From Gammaproteobacteria bacterium (GTDB lineage Bacteria; Pseudomonadota; Gammaproteobacteria; Magnimaribacterales; AG-339-G14): a stretch of DNA of 64,000 nucleotides. The notes under the pieces were generated by a model, which made no database searches, was not told the origin of the DNA, and saw only the letters and a list, made by a program, of their open reading frames with translations. A program made the translations under genes and the position numbers. This document shows, piece after piece, positions 16,449-25,762 of the stretch. The DNA lies in NCBI GenBank assembly GCA_003331625.1, contig QOPF01000004.1, positions 29,680-93,679 on the forward strand. Reading direction: 5' to 3'. Positions within the stretch are counted from its first letter, which is position 1, and every line of letters begins with the position of its first letter.

Positions 16449-17003
16449 ATGAAAATATTTATCATAAGACATGGCGAAGCAGCTAAATCTTGGGATCAAT
16501 CACCCGACCCTAGCTTGAGCGATCTAGGAAGAGAACAAGCTATAGAATGTTTTAAAAATTTAAATTCAAAAGAAGATTTACAAGAATTTAATTTGATCTC
16601 TAGCCCCTTATCAAGAGCTCAGGAAACAGCCAATCCCTTTAAAGAAAATTTAGAAAAAAAAGTTCAAATCAAAGAGGCTTTCAAGGAAATTCCTTCGCCA
16701 GGTATTTCTCTTTTAGAAAGAAAAGATTGGTTGCAAGATATCTTTAAGAAAGAATTAAATGAATTAGAAAAGCCTCAACAAATTTGGCAATCAAAAATCA
16801 TAGCTTCCCTAAAAGAACTAAAAAACCCTAGCATAATCTTTTCTCACTTTATGGTGATAAATATTGTCGCAAGCACACTTAACAAAAATAAAAAAATTGT
16901 TTCTTTTTATCCAGATAATTGCTCGATAATGGAATTAAGGAAAGATAAAGGAGAATTAGAATTAATATCCTTGGGAGATGAGCTTCAAACTCATATTAAC
17001 TAA
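16449..17003 (+). CDS. Histidine phosphatase family protein (SixA-like)
   Basis: 184 residues of the phosphoglycerate-mutase/histidine-phosphatase superfamily. The RHGEAA motif near residue 7 holds the phosphohistidine, LSDLGREQA follows, SSPLSRAQETA supplies the second Arg, and SHFMVINIV provides the C-terminal catalytic His. The short N terminus (MKIFIIRHGEA) is like SixA, which dephosphorylates the HPt domain of ArcB, but the length is somewhat greater and the target here is unknown. It directly precedes fis (stop and start adjacent), so it is read with fis-purH-purD. Confidence 0.75.
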   Translation: MKIFIIRHGEAAKSWDQSPDPSLSDLGREQAIECFKNLNSKEDLQEFNLISSPLSRAQETANPFKENLEKKVQIKEAFKEIPSPGISLLERKDWLQDIFKKELNELEKPQQIWQSKIIASLKELKNPSIIFSHFMVINIVASTLNKNKKIVSFYPDNCSIMELRKDKGELELISLGDELQTHIN

Positions 17004-17273
17004 ATGAAAAATAGAAATTCTAATAATCAAGACAGAAAGTCTTTAAAATATCAGGTTGGACTAGCTTTAAGAAGATACTTTAAAGAACTTGATGGAAGTA
17101 AAGCCACTAATGTTTTTGAAATGGTAACTAAAGAAGTTGAAAAACCTATGCTCGAAGAAGTAATGAAGTTTTGTGACGGTAATAAAACCAAAGCGAGTAA
17201 AATTTTAGGTATCAATAGAGTTACTCTTAGAACAAAATTAAAACAATACGATTTGAATAATGGCAAAAAATAA
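17004..17273 (+). CDS. fis: Nucleoid protein Fis
   Basis: 89 residues, with a basic disordered N terminus, helix pair forming the dimer core (VFEMVTKEVEKPMLEEVMKF) and the Fis helix-turn-helix (GNKTKASKILGINRVTLRTKLKQY). Fis bends DNA, compacts the nucleoid and activates stable RNA promoters in Gammaproteobacteria. In many relatives it follows dusB; here a histidine phosphatase gene takes that place. It overlaps purH by 14 bases, the usual fis-purH linkage. Presence of fis is one of the better phylogenetic markers in the window. Confidence 0.93.
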   Translation: MKNRNSNNQDRKSLKYQVGLALRRYFKELDGSKATNVFEMVTKEVEKPMLEEVMKFCDGNKTKASKILGINRVTLRTKLKQYDLNNGKK

Positions 17274-18822
17274 GAAAATTAAAATAAAAAGAGCACTACT
17301 AAGTGTTTCAGACAAGACTGGCCTGGTTGAATTTGCAAAAGAACTTAAAAAACTGAATATTGAAATTATTTCTACCGGAGGAACAGAAAAGCTCTTAAGA
17401 AAAAATAAAATTCCGGTTATTACAGCAGAAGAATTTACTGGATCTCCTGAAATGATGAATGGGAGAGTAAAAACCTTAGTTCCAAAAATTCATGGAGCCA
17501 TTCTCTCTAGAAGAAATCAAGATAAAGAAGAAATAAAAAAACATGGCATCCAAGAAATAGATTTAGTTGTAGTAAATCTTTATCCCTTTGAAGAAACAAT
17601 TAAGAAAAAGAATATTTCTATTGAAGAAGCAATAGAAAATATAGATATTGGAGGACCTACGATGCTTAGATCGGCAGCAAAAAATTTTTTTCATGTCGCC
17701 GTTATTGCCTCTTCAAGTCTATATAAAAATTTCATCTCCGATTTAAAAAGTGATTCTGGTAAGTGTTCTTACGAAGTTAGGAGAAAGTTATCTTTAAAAG
17801 CTTTTGAACATGTAGCAAATTATGACATTGCAATTGCTAACTTTTTATCTAGCTTTGACGATCAAGTACCAGAGAAATTTTTCACCAGTCATAAACTTAA
17901 ACAAGAGTTAAGATATGGAGAAAATCCTCATCAATCCGCAAATTTTTATATAAATTCTGGGTCGAATGGAGCAGGAATCACCTCAGCAAAACAAATCCAA
18001 GGTAAAGAACTTTCTTACAACAATATTGCCGACACTGATGCTGCAATAGAATGTGTCTCAAATTTTGAGAAGCCGTCTTGTGTAATTGTCAAACATGCAA
18101 ATCCTTGTGGAGTTGCATCCGGAAAGACTTTATTAGAGGCATATGAAAATGCATTTTCTTGCGACGAAACCTCAGCATTTGGCGGAATTATTGCACTGAA
18201 TAAACCTTTAGATAAGATTACGGCAAAGAAGATTATCGAAAATCAATTTGTTGAGGTAATTGCTGCGCCTGCTATAAATCCTGCAGCAAAAAAGGTTATT
18301 TCTACAAAAAAGAATGTGCGTCTTTTATTGATTAAAGATTTGTTTTATAAACCAACCGGTTTTAAAACCTTAACAATGAATCAAGGTATTCTGGTACAGA
18401 ATGTTGATGACGGAGTTGTAACAAAAAAGGATTTAAAAGTTGTAACTAAGAAAAAACCTACCTCAAAACAAATCAATGACGCTCTATTTGCTTGGCGTGT
18501 TGGAAAATATGTTAAATCCAATGCAATTGTTTATGCAAAAAATAATATGACACTTGGTATAGGTGCTGGACAGATGAGTAGAATTGATAGTGCACAAATT
18601 GCAGTAAATAAAGCCAAAAAAGCAGGATTTAACCTTAAAGGAGCCACGATGGCCTCAGACGCTTTTTTTCCTTTTCGGGATAGTATTGATGAGGCGGCAA
18701 AAAATGGTATCCAATGTGTGATTCAGCCAGGTGGCTCTATAAGAGATAAAGAAGTCATAGCAGCAGCCAATGAAGCAAACATGATTATGTTTTTCACCAA
18801 CATGCGTCACTTTAGACATTAA
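17260..18822 (+). CDS. purH: Bifunctional AICAR transformylase / IMP cyclohydrolase PurH
   Basis: Catalyses the last two steps of IMP synthesis. 520 residues: an N-terminal IMP cyclohydrolase domain of MGS fold (ALLSVSDKTGLVEFAKEL, STGGTEKLL, GRVKTLVPKIHG) and a C-terminal transformylase domain with KHANPCGVA, SAFGGIIALN and a terminal ASDAFFPFRD...IQPGGSIRD segment. Close to the E. coli length of 529. ATG at 17260 lies within the 3' end of fis. purD follows after 2 bases. Confidence 0.97.
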   Translation: MAKNKKIKIKRALLSVSDKTGLVEFAKELKKLNIEIISTGGTEKLLRKNKIPVITAEEFTGSPEMMNGRVKTLVPKIHGAILSRRNQDKEEIKKHGIQEIDLVVVNLYPFEETIKKKNISIEEAIENIDIGGPTMLRSAAKNFFHVAVIASSSLYKNFISDLKSDSGKCSYEVRRKLSLKAFEHVANYDIAIANFLSSFDDQVPEKFFTSHKLKQELRYGENPHQSANFYINSGSNGAGITSAKQIQGKELSYNNIADTDAAIECVSNFEKPSCVIVKHANPCGVASGKTLLEAYENAFSCDETSAFGGIIALNKPLDKITAKKIIENQFVEVIAAPAINPAAKKVISTKKNVRLLLIKDLFYKPTGFKTLTMNQGILVQNVDDGVVTKKDLKVVTKKKPTSKQINDALFAWRVGKYVKSNAIVYAKNNMTLGIGAGQMSRIDSAQIAVNKAKKAGFNLKGATMASDAFFPFRDSIDEAAKNGIQCVIQPGGSIRDKEVIAAANEANMIMFFTNMRHFRH

Positions 18823-18824
18823 TA

Positions 18825-20090
18825 ATGAAAGTCCTAGTCATAGGTTCTGGAGGAAGAGAACATGCGCTAGTTTGGAAACTCGCCCAAAGTAATTTATGTA
18901 CAAAAATTTATGCTGCTCCAGGAAATGCCGGTACTTCTGATGAACCCAAAACAGAAAATGTTGATTTAAATTCCGAAGATTTAGATGGTCTACTTGCTTT
19001 TGCAAAAACCAAAGAAATAGATCTTACAATTGTTGGTCCAGAAGCTCCTTTAGTTCTTGGCTTAATCGATTTATTCGAAAAAAATAATCTACTTTGCTTG
19101 GGTCCGAATAAACTCGCTGCTCAAATGGAAGGTTCCAAAATATTCATGAAAGATGTTTTAAAAAAAGGGAACATTCCTACTGCAACTTATGAAGTATTTT
19201 CGGATCCAAAGCTAGCAAAAGAATTTCTAGAAAAGTGTGACATTCCTATTGTCTTAAAAGCTGATGGACTTGCAGGTGGGAAAGGTGTGATTGTTGCTTT
19301 TTCTAGAGAAGAAGCTTTGGAAGCACTTAATTCTTTAATGATCGAACAAAAACTTGGATCTGCTGGAGATAATCTTGTTATTGAAGAGTTTTTAAAAGGT
19401 GAAGAAGCAAGTTTTATTGTGCTATGTGATGGTGAAAGTGTTATTCCTTTAGCAAGCTCTCAGGATCATAAACAAAGAGATGACGGCGACCACGGACCAA
19501 ATACAGGCGGAATGGGAGCTTATTCCCCTACTCCTTTAATTACAGAAGAATTTAATGCAGAAATTATGAAGGAAATAATTCTCCCGACTTTAGCTGAGCT
19601 TAAAAGAAGAGATATAGCCTATAAAGGTTTTTTATATGCTGGTTTGATGATCGATGAGCAAGAAATTAAGGTCTTGGAATACAACTGTAGATTTGGGGAT
19701 CCAGAAACTCAGCCAATATTGATGAGAATGAAAAGTGATTTTCTTGATTTATGCTTAAAGGCTGCAAAACAGGAATTAAAAGGAGAGCAGATTAAGTGGG
19801 ATGAAAGATTTGCTTTAGGTGTTGTCATGGCTTCAAAAGGCTATCCTGAGAAATATGAGACTGGTTTTCCAATCATGGGAATAAATGAAGAAAATGAAAC
19901 TACCAAAGTATTTCATTGTGGAACTAAAAAAGAAGGTGAAGAGATTCTTTCAAATGGTGGTCGAGTTCTTTGTGTCACTGGGTTAGGAAATAATTTAGAT
20001 GCTGCTTTTGAAAAAGCCTATGAAGTAACTTCTAAAATTAGTTGGAATGGCGCCTTTTATAGAAAAGACATTGGAAAAAGAAATCAGTAA
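18825..20090 (+). CDS. purD: Phosphoribosylamine-glycine ligase PurD
   Basis: The GAR synthetase step of purine synthesis. 421 residues (E. coli 429), ATP-grasp fold: the N-terminal VLVIGSGGREHALVWKL, central LKADGLAGGKGV nucleotide loop, DHKQRDDGDHGPNTGGMGAYSP and the metal-binding EYNCRFGDPETQ. It ends three bases from the convergent trpC stop, with no hairpin between them, so termination probably relies on Rho or on readthrough. Confidence 0.97.
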   Translation: MKVLVIGSGGREHALVWKLAQSNLCTKIYAAPGNAGTSDEPKTENVDLNSEDLDGLLAFAKTKEIDLTIVGPEAPLVLGLIDLFEKNNLLCLGPNKLAAQMEGSKIFMKDVLKKGNIPTATYEVFSDPKLAKEFLEKCDIPIVLKADGLAGGKGVIVAFSREEALEALNSLMIEQKLGSAGDNLVIEEFLKGEEASFIVLCDGESVIPLASSQDHKQRDDGDHGPNTGGMGAYSPTPLITEEFNAEIMKEIILPTLAELKRRDIAYKGFLYAGLMIDEQEIKVLEYNCRFGDPETQPILMRMKSDFLDLCLKAAKQELKGEQIKWDERFALGVVMASKGYPEKYETGFPIMGINEENETTKVFHCGTKKEGEEILSNGGRVLCVTGLGNNLDAAFEKAYEVTSKISWNGAFYRKDIGKRNQ

Positions 20091-20093
20091 ATA

Positions 20094-20876
20094 TTAGACA
20101 AGAATTTCTTTAAGGGCTTTGCCCGGACTTGGCTCTCGCATAAAACTTTCGCCAATAAGAAAGCTATGAATGCCTTGCTCTTTGGAAGATAAAATATCCT
20201 CTCTTGTACTAATACCGCTTTCAGAAACTACAACCACATCTTTGGATATTTGCTTAGCTAGTTCGATTGCTAAATTTTTATCGACCTCAAACGTTGTCAG
20301 ATCTCTATTATTGATACCGACCAACTTAGGATCGATGGACAAAGCTATATTTAATTCATCTTCCGAGTGAACTTCAATCAAAACATCCAGATTTAACTCT
20401 TCTGCCAATTGAGAAAAGTCCTTCAACTGGACTAAATCAAGGGCAGCAACTATCAAAAGTATACAGTCTCCTCCTGAGGCTTTAGTTTCGTATATTTGAT
20501 ATGGCTCAATCATGAAATCTTTTCTTAAAATTGGTAATGTACAGATGTTTCTTACCATATCTAGGTACTCTAATTTTCCTTGGAAAAATGGTTCATCTGT
20601 GAGGATACTTAAAGAAGTAGCGCCATTTACTTCATAATCTTCTGCAATCTTTTTTGGTTCAAAATCCTGCCTTATAAGGCCTTTGCTGGGTGATGCCTTT
20701 TTAATTTCAGCAATAATAGCTGTTTCTTCCTTAAAAACTTTAGTTGAAATTGCCTCAATAAAGCCTCTTTTCTCATATTTTTCAAAATCTTCCTCTAAAG
20801 ATGAAATCGGCCTATATGAACTAGACTTTTTAACTGTTTCTTTAGTAGTTTCTATTATTTTATTAAGCTGATTCAT
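20094..20876 (-). CDS. trpC: Indole-3-glycerol phosphate synthase TrpC
   Basis: Ring closure of CdRP to indole-glycerol phosphate in tryptophan synthesis. 260 residues, single (beta/alpha)8 barrel not fused to TrpF. Motifs: AEIKKASPSKG (catalytic Glu and Lys), ILTDEPFFQG, LRKDFMIEPYQI, GINNRDLTTFEVD and VSESGI. Last gene of the trpE-G-D-C operon; it overlaps trpD by 14 bases. trpF, trpB and trpA are not in the window. Confidence 0.97.
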   Translation of the reverse strand: MNQLNKIIETTKETVKKSSSYRPISSLEEDFEKYEKRGFIEAISTKVFKEETAIIAEIKKASPSKGLIRQDFEPKKIAEDYEVNGATSLSILTDEPFFQGKLEYLDMVRNICTLPILRKDFMIEPYQIYETKASGGDCILLIVAALDLVQLKDFSQLAEELNLDVLIEVHSEDELNIALSIDPKLVGINNRDLTTFEVDKNLAIELAKQISKDVVVVSESGISTREDILSSKEQGIHSFLIGESFMREPSPGKALKEILV

Positions 20877-21894
20877 TGAAATTGTTGGAAAAGGTAGCTA
20901 ATTCTTTAAGCTTATCTAAAGCTGATCCTGACTTTATTACATCAATTGCTATCTCAAATGCTTTTTCAAAGCTACCTACTAAGTCAGATACATAAATTAC
21001 AGCAGCAGCATTTAAACTTGTTATATCTTCTCCAGATTTAAAACCTTTGTTTTGAAGAGTTGTTTTTATCAGTTCCAGACTCTCTGAAGGGGAGCCTATT
21101 TGTAGATCATTTAAATCTTCTTGATGAATATCAAAATCTTTTGGATTAATTTCATATTCTTTTATTTTATTATTTTCCAATTCCGCCACTAATGTTTTAT
21201 CTGCCGAACTAATTTCATCAAGACCATCTTTAGAATGAAAAACCATTGCTTTGATGGTTCCAAGGTTCTTTAAAGATTCTGCAACAGGTAAAACCCATTT
21301 AGGATCATAAACTCCAATACATTGTCTTTTCGCACCTGCGGGATTTGTAAGTGGCCCAAGTAAATTGAATATAGTTTTATCAGCAATTCGTTTTCTTGCT
21401 GGCATTACATATTTCATTCCCGGATGAAAATTTTGAGCAAACATAAATCCAATTCCAATTTCTTCAATGCATTTTGCAACTTGATTTGGACTAAGACTCA
21501 AATTCACATTAGCTACTTCTAAGACGTCAGCACTTCCACTTTTTCCAGTTGCAGTCCTATTACCATGTTTTGCAATTTTTACTTTTGCCGCTGCTGATAC
21601 CAGACCTGCTGTTGTAGATACGTTCATCATACTTTTCCCAAGACCTCCTGTTCCGCAACAGTCAACAAGATTGTCTCTCACTTTCAAATCAACTTTTAAG
21701 GAAGCAGCTCGCATAGCTAAAACAGCTCCAGTTAATTCGTCTGATGTTTCTCCTTTTGCCGAAAGACTAAGAAGAAAGTTTTCAATCTCTTGATCTGAAA
21801 TCTTTCCAAAAAAAATTTCTTGCATGACATGAGCGGTTTCTTCTTGAGAAAGATTTTTTGAGGAAACTTTAGATATGATTTCAGTTGAGTTCAT
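20863..21894 (-). CDS. trpD: Anthranilate phosphoribosyltransferase TrpD
   Basis: Transfers the phosphoribosyl group of PRPP to anthranilate. 343 residues, not fused to TrpG. Visible motifs: VDCCGTGGLGKSMMNVST (PRPP loop), KHGNRTATGKSGSADVLE (anthranilate channel), HPGMKYVMPARK and FNLLGPLTNPA. It overlaps trpG by 4 bases and trpC by 14, which indicates translational coupling through the operon. Confidence 0.97.
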   Translation of the reverse strand: MNSTEIISKVSSKNLSQEETAHVMQEIFFGKISDQEIENFLLSLSAKGETSDELTGAVLAMRAASLKVDLKVRDNLVDCCGTGGLGKSMMNVSTTAGLVSAAAKVKIAKHGNRTATGKSGSADVLEVANVNLSLSPNQVAKCIEEIGIGFMFAQNFHPGMKYVMPARKRIADKTIFNLLGPLTNPAGAKRQCIGVYDPKWVLPVAESLKNLGTIKAMVFHSKDGLDEISSADKTLVAELENNKIKEYEINPKDFDIHQEDLNDLQIGSPSESLELIKTTLQNKGFKSGEDITSLNAAAVIYVSDLVGSFEKAFEIAIDVIKSGSALDKLKELATFSNNFNESA

Positions 21895-22457
21895 ATTGTA
21901 TTTAAAAAATTAGAAAGAAGCTTTTTCCCATCTTCGGTCATGATTGATTCTGGATGAAACTGAACTCCACTAACGTTCAATTTCGAATGCTGAATTCCCA
22001 TGACAGAACCATCTTTAGTTCGAGCATTGATTATGAAATCTTTCGAAAGTGTTTTCTCTTCAATAACCAATGAATGATATCTGGTTGCAGTGAAATTTTT
22101 GGACATATCTTGAAATAGATAATTGCCGTCATGGAGTATTTCAGAGGTCTTACCATGCATAAGTTCTTTAGCTTTTATGATGTTTGCACCAAAGACTGCG
22201 CCAATGGCTTGATGTCCCAAACATACGCCTAGAATAGGCTTGTTTTCCTTAAAAGATTCAATAACTTGCATAGATATCCCAGACTCTTTTGGAGTACAAG
22301 GTCCTGGGGAAATTACGATATATTTTGGGTCTAGTTTCTTTATTTCTTCTATTGTTATTTGGTCATTTCTAAAGGTATGAACCTCTTGACCTAACTCTCC
22401 AAAGTATTGGACTAAATTGTAAGTAAAAGAGTCGTAATTATCGATCATCAACAACAT
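21891..22457 (-). CDS. trpG: Anthranilate synthase glutamine amidotransferase subunit TrpG/PabA
   Basis: Supplies ammonia to TrpE from glutamine. A 188-residue class I amidotransferase: MIDNYDSFTYNLVQYF at the N terminus, ISPGPCTP oxyanion region, nucleophile Cys in GVCLGHQAIGA, and GVQFHPESI with the catalytic His and Glu. In Gammaproteobacteria such a TrpG often also serves PabB for folate. No pabA copy is in the window, so dual use is possible. It is separated from trpE by no bases. Confidence 0.96.
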   Translation of the reverse strand: MLLMIDNYDSFTYNLVQYFGELGQEVHTFRNDQITIEEIKKLDPKYIVISPGPCTPKESGISMQVIESFKENKPILGVCLGHQAIGAVFGANIIKAKELMHGKTSEILHDGNYLFQDMSKNFTATRYHSLVIEEKTLSKDFIINARTKDGSVMGIQHSKLNVSGVQFHPESIMTEDGKKLLSNFLNTI

Positions 22458-23909
22458 TTATGAACCTATATTATCTATCGCTTTTACTATTGCCATGGAT
22501 TTATTATTCACTTCTTCCCATTCTTTCTCAGCAATAGAATCTGCAACTATACCGCCGCCTGCTCCAACGTAAATTTTATTATCTTTGATGACTGCGCTTC
22601 TAATCACAATAGCAGTATCCATATTTCCTGACCAAGATATATACCCTACTGCTCCGCCATATATTCTTCTTCTAGAAACTTCCAGTTCATCAATAATTTC
22701 CATAGCTCTAACTTTAGGAGCACCAGTCAAAGTTCCAGCCGGAAATGTTGCTCTTAATGCTGCTATGGGAGATATGTTATCTCTAACTTTTCCCACAACA
22801 TTTGAAACCAAATGCATAACATGCGAGTACCTTTCTATTATCATTTTTTCATTAGTATTTACTGAGCCAATTTCAGCAACTCTGCCAATATCATTTCGTC
22901 CTAAATCTATCAGCATCAAATGTTCTGCTAATTCCTTAGGATCATTTTTAAGTTCATTTTCAAGTTGCTTATCTTCCTCTTCATTCTTTCCTCTGGGTTT
23001 TGTTCCTGCAATTGGCCTGACTGTAATATCGCCACGTTCAAGTCTCACTAAAATTTCTGGAGAAGACCCAACTAATTGGTAGTCTCCGAAATCGAAGAAA
23101 AACATATAAGGGGAAGGATTTAATTTTCTAAGAGATTTATAAAGCTCGAAAGGAGGTAGATCAAAATCTGCAGATCTTTCTTGAGCAAATACAACTTGCA
23201 TTACATCGCCTTCAACTATGTAATCTTTTATTTTTTTAATACGCTTCGAATATTCCTCGAAATTCATATTAGATTCAAAATTAATTTCTTTCTTTTCTAA
23301 CATTTTAATTTCTTCTAAAGTTTCTATTGATTCGAGTTCTTTAATTAAGGCTTCAATTTCAGAAAAAGTTTTTTCATAAGAATTTGCTATTGCAGGATCT
23401 ACGAAGAAAACAATTTCGAGCGTTTTTTCTAAATTGTCAAAAATCATTACTTTGTCAGATATAAGTAAATTTATATCTTCTATTTCATGTTTCGGCTTAG
23501 AAGAGTTTTCCGAAAGTTTATTTTCTATCAATCTAATGGTTTCATAGCCAAAAAATCCTACTAATCCTCCAGAAAAAATTGGTAATTTTCCGTTTTCAGG
23601 GTAAAAATTTTCTTTAAGGTAGTTTTCAATAAACTTTAAAGGGTCTGTAGCTGATTTTTTTTCTTTTTTTCCGTTAATAGTTAGGTAAATTTCATCATTT
23701 TTTACCTTAATTGAAGAATCTGAAGGTAAACCGATAATTGAATATCTACCCCATTTCATGTCTAATTCTGCAGATTCAAGAAAATAGGAGCCTTTAGACT
23801 TAAATTTCTCAAAAATATCAATAGGCAAAAGGGTTTCGGCCTTAATTTTTTTTGATAAAGGTACACGATTATATGTACCTTTATTATTATAAAATTCTTT
23901 TTCTTCCAT
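22458..23909 (-). CDS. trpE: Anthranilate synthase component I TrpE
   Basis: Converts chorismate to anthranilate. 483 residues; the feedback-binding LESAELDMKWGRYSIIG segment near the N terminus and the chorismate-binding core GDVMQVVFAQ, GSSPEILVRL, RPIAGTKPRG, DLGRNDIGRV, FPAGTLTGAPKVRAMEII and GGIVADS are all present. It follows the DUF192 gene directly (stop at 23910-23912, start at 23909), so no leader-peptide attenuator is possible immediately upstream of trpE. Any such control must lie before rpe or further upstream. Confidence 0.97.
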   Translation of the reverse strand: MEEKEFYNNKGTYNRVPLSKKIKAETLLPIDIFEKFKSKGSYFLESAELDMKWGRYSIIGLPSDSSIKVKNDEIYLTINGKKEKKSATDPLKFIENYLKENFYPENGKLPIFSGGLVGFFGYETIRLIENKLSENSSKPKHEIEDINLLISDKVMIFDNLEKTLEIVFFVDPAIANSYEKTFSEIEALIKELESIETLEEIKMLEKKEINFESNMNFEEYSKRIKKIKDYIVEGDVMQVVFAQERSADFDLPPFELYKSLRKLNPSPYMFFFDFGDYQLVGSSPEILVRLERGDITVRPIAGTKPRGKNEEEDKQLENELKNDPKELAEHLMLIDLGRNDIGRVAEIGSVNTNEKMIIERYSHVMHLVSNVVGKVRDNISPIAALRATFPAGTLTGAPKVRAMEIIDELEVSRRRIYGGAVGYISWSGNMDTAIVIRSAVIKDNKIYVGAGGGIVADSIAEKEWEEVNNKSMAIVKAIDNIGS

Positions 23910-24320
23910 TCAATTTAAGCTTAATTTTGCATTATTTCTGATTTTATTCTTTAAAAACCAATCTTTTGGTAATTCCAAGGCATATTTAGCAGGTTCTGAA
24001 GAACATACAGATTTAGTAGATTTTGGAAATAAATTTTTCATTTCAATCAAACTCATATCTTCTCGAAAGAATCCGAGATCTAATGGAATAAAAGTATTTT
24101 TCATCCACATGCATCTTTTTTCTTCTTTTTTCCAAATAAATAGCATTCCATCAATATCAGTTAGTTTCCTTCTATACATTAGACCTTTGGCCTTCTCAGC
24201 TTTTGTTAGAGCTAATTCTACGCATAAATCGACCTTCCCAATAGAAATGGGTTTGCATTCTTCTTTATCATTTGCATATGAAATAGAAATGAAAAATAAG
24301 AGAGCGAATAAGTTAATCAA
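23910..24320 (-). CDS. DUF192 family exported protein
   Basis: 136 residues with a signal peptide ([14 protein letters not shown]) and the DUF192 pattern: [27 protein letters not shown], and [15 protein letters not shown], ending in ALELPKDWF. Function of the family is unknown; structures show a compact beta fold. It begins with TTG inside the end of rpe and lies between rpe and trpE, where other Gammaproteobacteria often have gph (phosphoglycolate phosphatase). The mature protein has several cysteines (EECK, DLCVE, KRCMW, SVCSSE) that could pair in the periplasm. Confidence 0.85.
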   Translation of the reverse strand: MINLFALLFFISISYANDKEECKPISIGKVDLCVELALTKAEKAKGLMYRRKLTDIDGMLFIWKKEEKRCMWMKNTFIPLDLGFFREDMSLIEMKNLFPKSTKSVCSSEPAKYALELPKDWFLKNKIRNNAKLSLN

Positions 24321-24981
24321 TTAAAGACTTAAATTTTGTGATTGTATCTTTATAATTTTCTTCATTAAAAATTGCTGATCCAGCAACAAAAGTATCCGCA
24401 CCAGATTCTGAAATCTTAGATATATTATCTACTTTTACTCCTCCATCTATTTCTAACCTTATTTTTTTATTTAAATCATCAATGGTTTTACGAAGCTCTG
24501 AAATCTTATCAAGTACTTCAGGGATAAAAGCTTGTCCGCCAAAACCTGGAAAGACGCTCATCAATAAAACCATATATAAATCTTCAATATATGGATTTAG
24601 GACGTCAAGAGAAATATCAGGGTTTACAACTAAACCAGGTTTACAGCCTAAATCTGAAATAAGCGATAGAGATTTTTCAGGATCTTTTGAAGCTTCTGGA
24701 TGAAATGTTATGGATGACGCTCCTGCGTCTGCAAACATTTTAATTAGATCGTCTACTGGTTCTACCATCAGATGAACATCTAGATGATTTTCAATTCCAT
24801 AGTCTCTTAAAGATTTACAAACCATAGGTCCAATAGTTAGATTCGGGACAAAGTGGTTATCCATGACATCAAAATGAATCCATTCGGCACCGGCTTCTAA
24901 TACATTTTCGACTTCTTTGCCTAAATTAGCAAAATCAGCAGAGAGAATTGATGGAGCGATAATATTATTTTGTTTTGCCAT
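24313..24981 (-). CDS. rpe: Ribulose-phosphate 3-epimerase Rpe
   Basis: Interconverts ribulose-5-P and xylulose-5-P in the pentose phosphate pathway. A 222-residue TIM barrel: [52 protein letters not shown] and LEIDGGV are the family motifs, including the metal-binding His and Asp residues. It overlaps murU by 17 bases and DUF192 by 8. The rpe-trp linkage is common in Gammaproteobacteria. Confidence 0.96.
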   Translation of the reverse strand: MAKQNNIIAPSILSADFANLGKEVENVLEAGAEWIHFDVMDNHFVPNLTIGPMVCKSLRDYGIENHLDVHLMVEPVDDLIKMFADAGASSITFHPEASKDPEKSLSLISDLGCKPGLVVNPDISLDVLNPYIEDLYMVLLMSVFPGFGGQAFIPEVLDKISELRKTIDDLNKKIRLEIDGGVKVDNISKISESGADTFVAGSAIFNEENYKDTITKFKSLID

Positions 24982-25762
24982 ATACTTTTAAAAGAGATTC
25001 TACTTTTTTTACATCTTCCTGAGTATTAATATTTATAAAAATACCCTGTTCAAATTGTTCTTCTTTATAGTTCTCAAGGTATATCTCACCGGTGACTAAA
25101 TTATTTGAAGCAGCGCTAAAAAGGTAATCGCGCCAAAGTTCTATGGGGGCTGAAATTGAAGAATCCTGAATTAAAAGAGGATTGATAATTGAAATCCCTG
25201 AATAGGTAAAGCCCTCTATACCCAATGCTGAATCATATGGCTTAATGAATTGGGGATAATTACCAAAATTATTCTTTGAATTAGAATTTATAAAATAAAA
25301 ATCTGAATTTTTACCTTTGAATCTAAAATCATCAGAATATCCAATTGCAAGTAAATGTGCTGCAATTACCCGATCAGATAAATTAAAGTTTTCACTCCAG
25401 TCTTGTTTAATTAGATCAACAAAAGAATAATTTGTATAAATATCTCCTGATATCAACAGAAAAGGATCTGTGCCTATTAATTCTTTTGCTTTTAAAAGTG
25501 CTCCACCGGTACCCATTATTTCTATTTCTTTAGAAACAGAAATTTGCATCTCAAAGAATTTGTTATCAATTAAATATTTTTCTACCTCCTCTGTTTTATG
25601 ATGGAGATTAATAATTACCTCATCAATTCCTGCTAGTTTTAAGTTTTTTAAGTGCCTTTCTAGAAGAGTTTCGCCATTTATTTGCATCAGGCATTTTGGC
25701 TTGTCTTTTGTTAGGGAGCCCATTCTTGATCCAAACCCTGCGCATAAGATGAAGGCTTTCAT
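24965..25762 (-). CDS. murU: N-acetylmuramate-1-phosphate uridylyltransferase MurU
   Basis: A nucleotidyltransferase of the peptidoglycan recycling shunt, making UDP-MurNAc from MurNAc-1-P. 265 residues (Pseudomonas MurU is about 220, so the C-terminal part is longer). [20 protein letters not shown] is the sugar-nucleotidyltransferase signature, followed by [23 protein letters not shown] and [10 protein letters not shown] with the metal-binding Asp. The pairing with AmgK, whose gene overlaps by four bases, is what separates MurU from other pyrophosphorylases. Confidence 0.85.
   Translation of the reverse strand: MKAFILCAGFGSRMGSLTKDKPKCLMQINGETLLERHLKNLKLAGIDEVIINLHHKTEEVEKYLIDNKFFEMQISVSKEIEIMGTGGALLKAKELIGTDPFLLISGDIYTNYSFVDLIKQDWSENFNLSDRVIAAHLLAIGYSDDFRFKGKNSDFYFINSNSKNNFGNYPQFIKPYDSALGIEGFTYSGISIINPLLIQDSSISAPIELWRDYLFSAASNNLVTGEIYLENYKEEQFEQGIFININTQEDVKKVESLLKVYGKTK

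Noticed and set aside
22585-23082. 165-aa plus-strand ORF opposite trpE
   Set aside because: Lies entirely antisense to a complete trpE with all motifs; composition (Ser, Ile, Leu rich without pattern) is that of a shadow frame.
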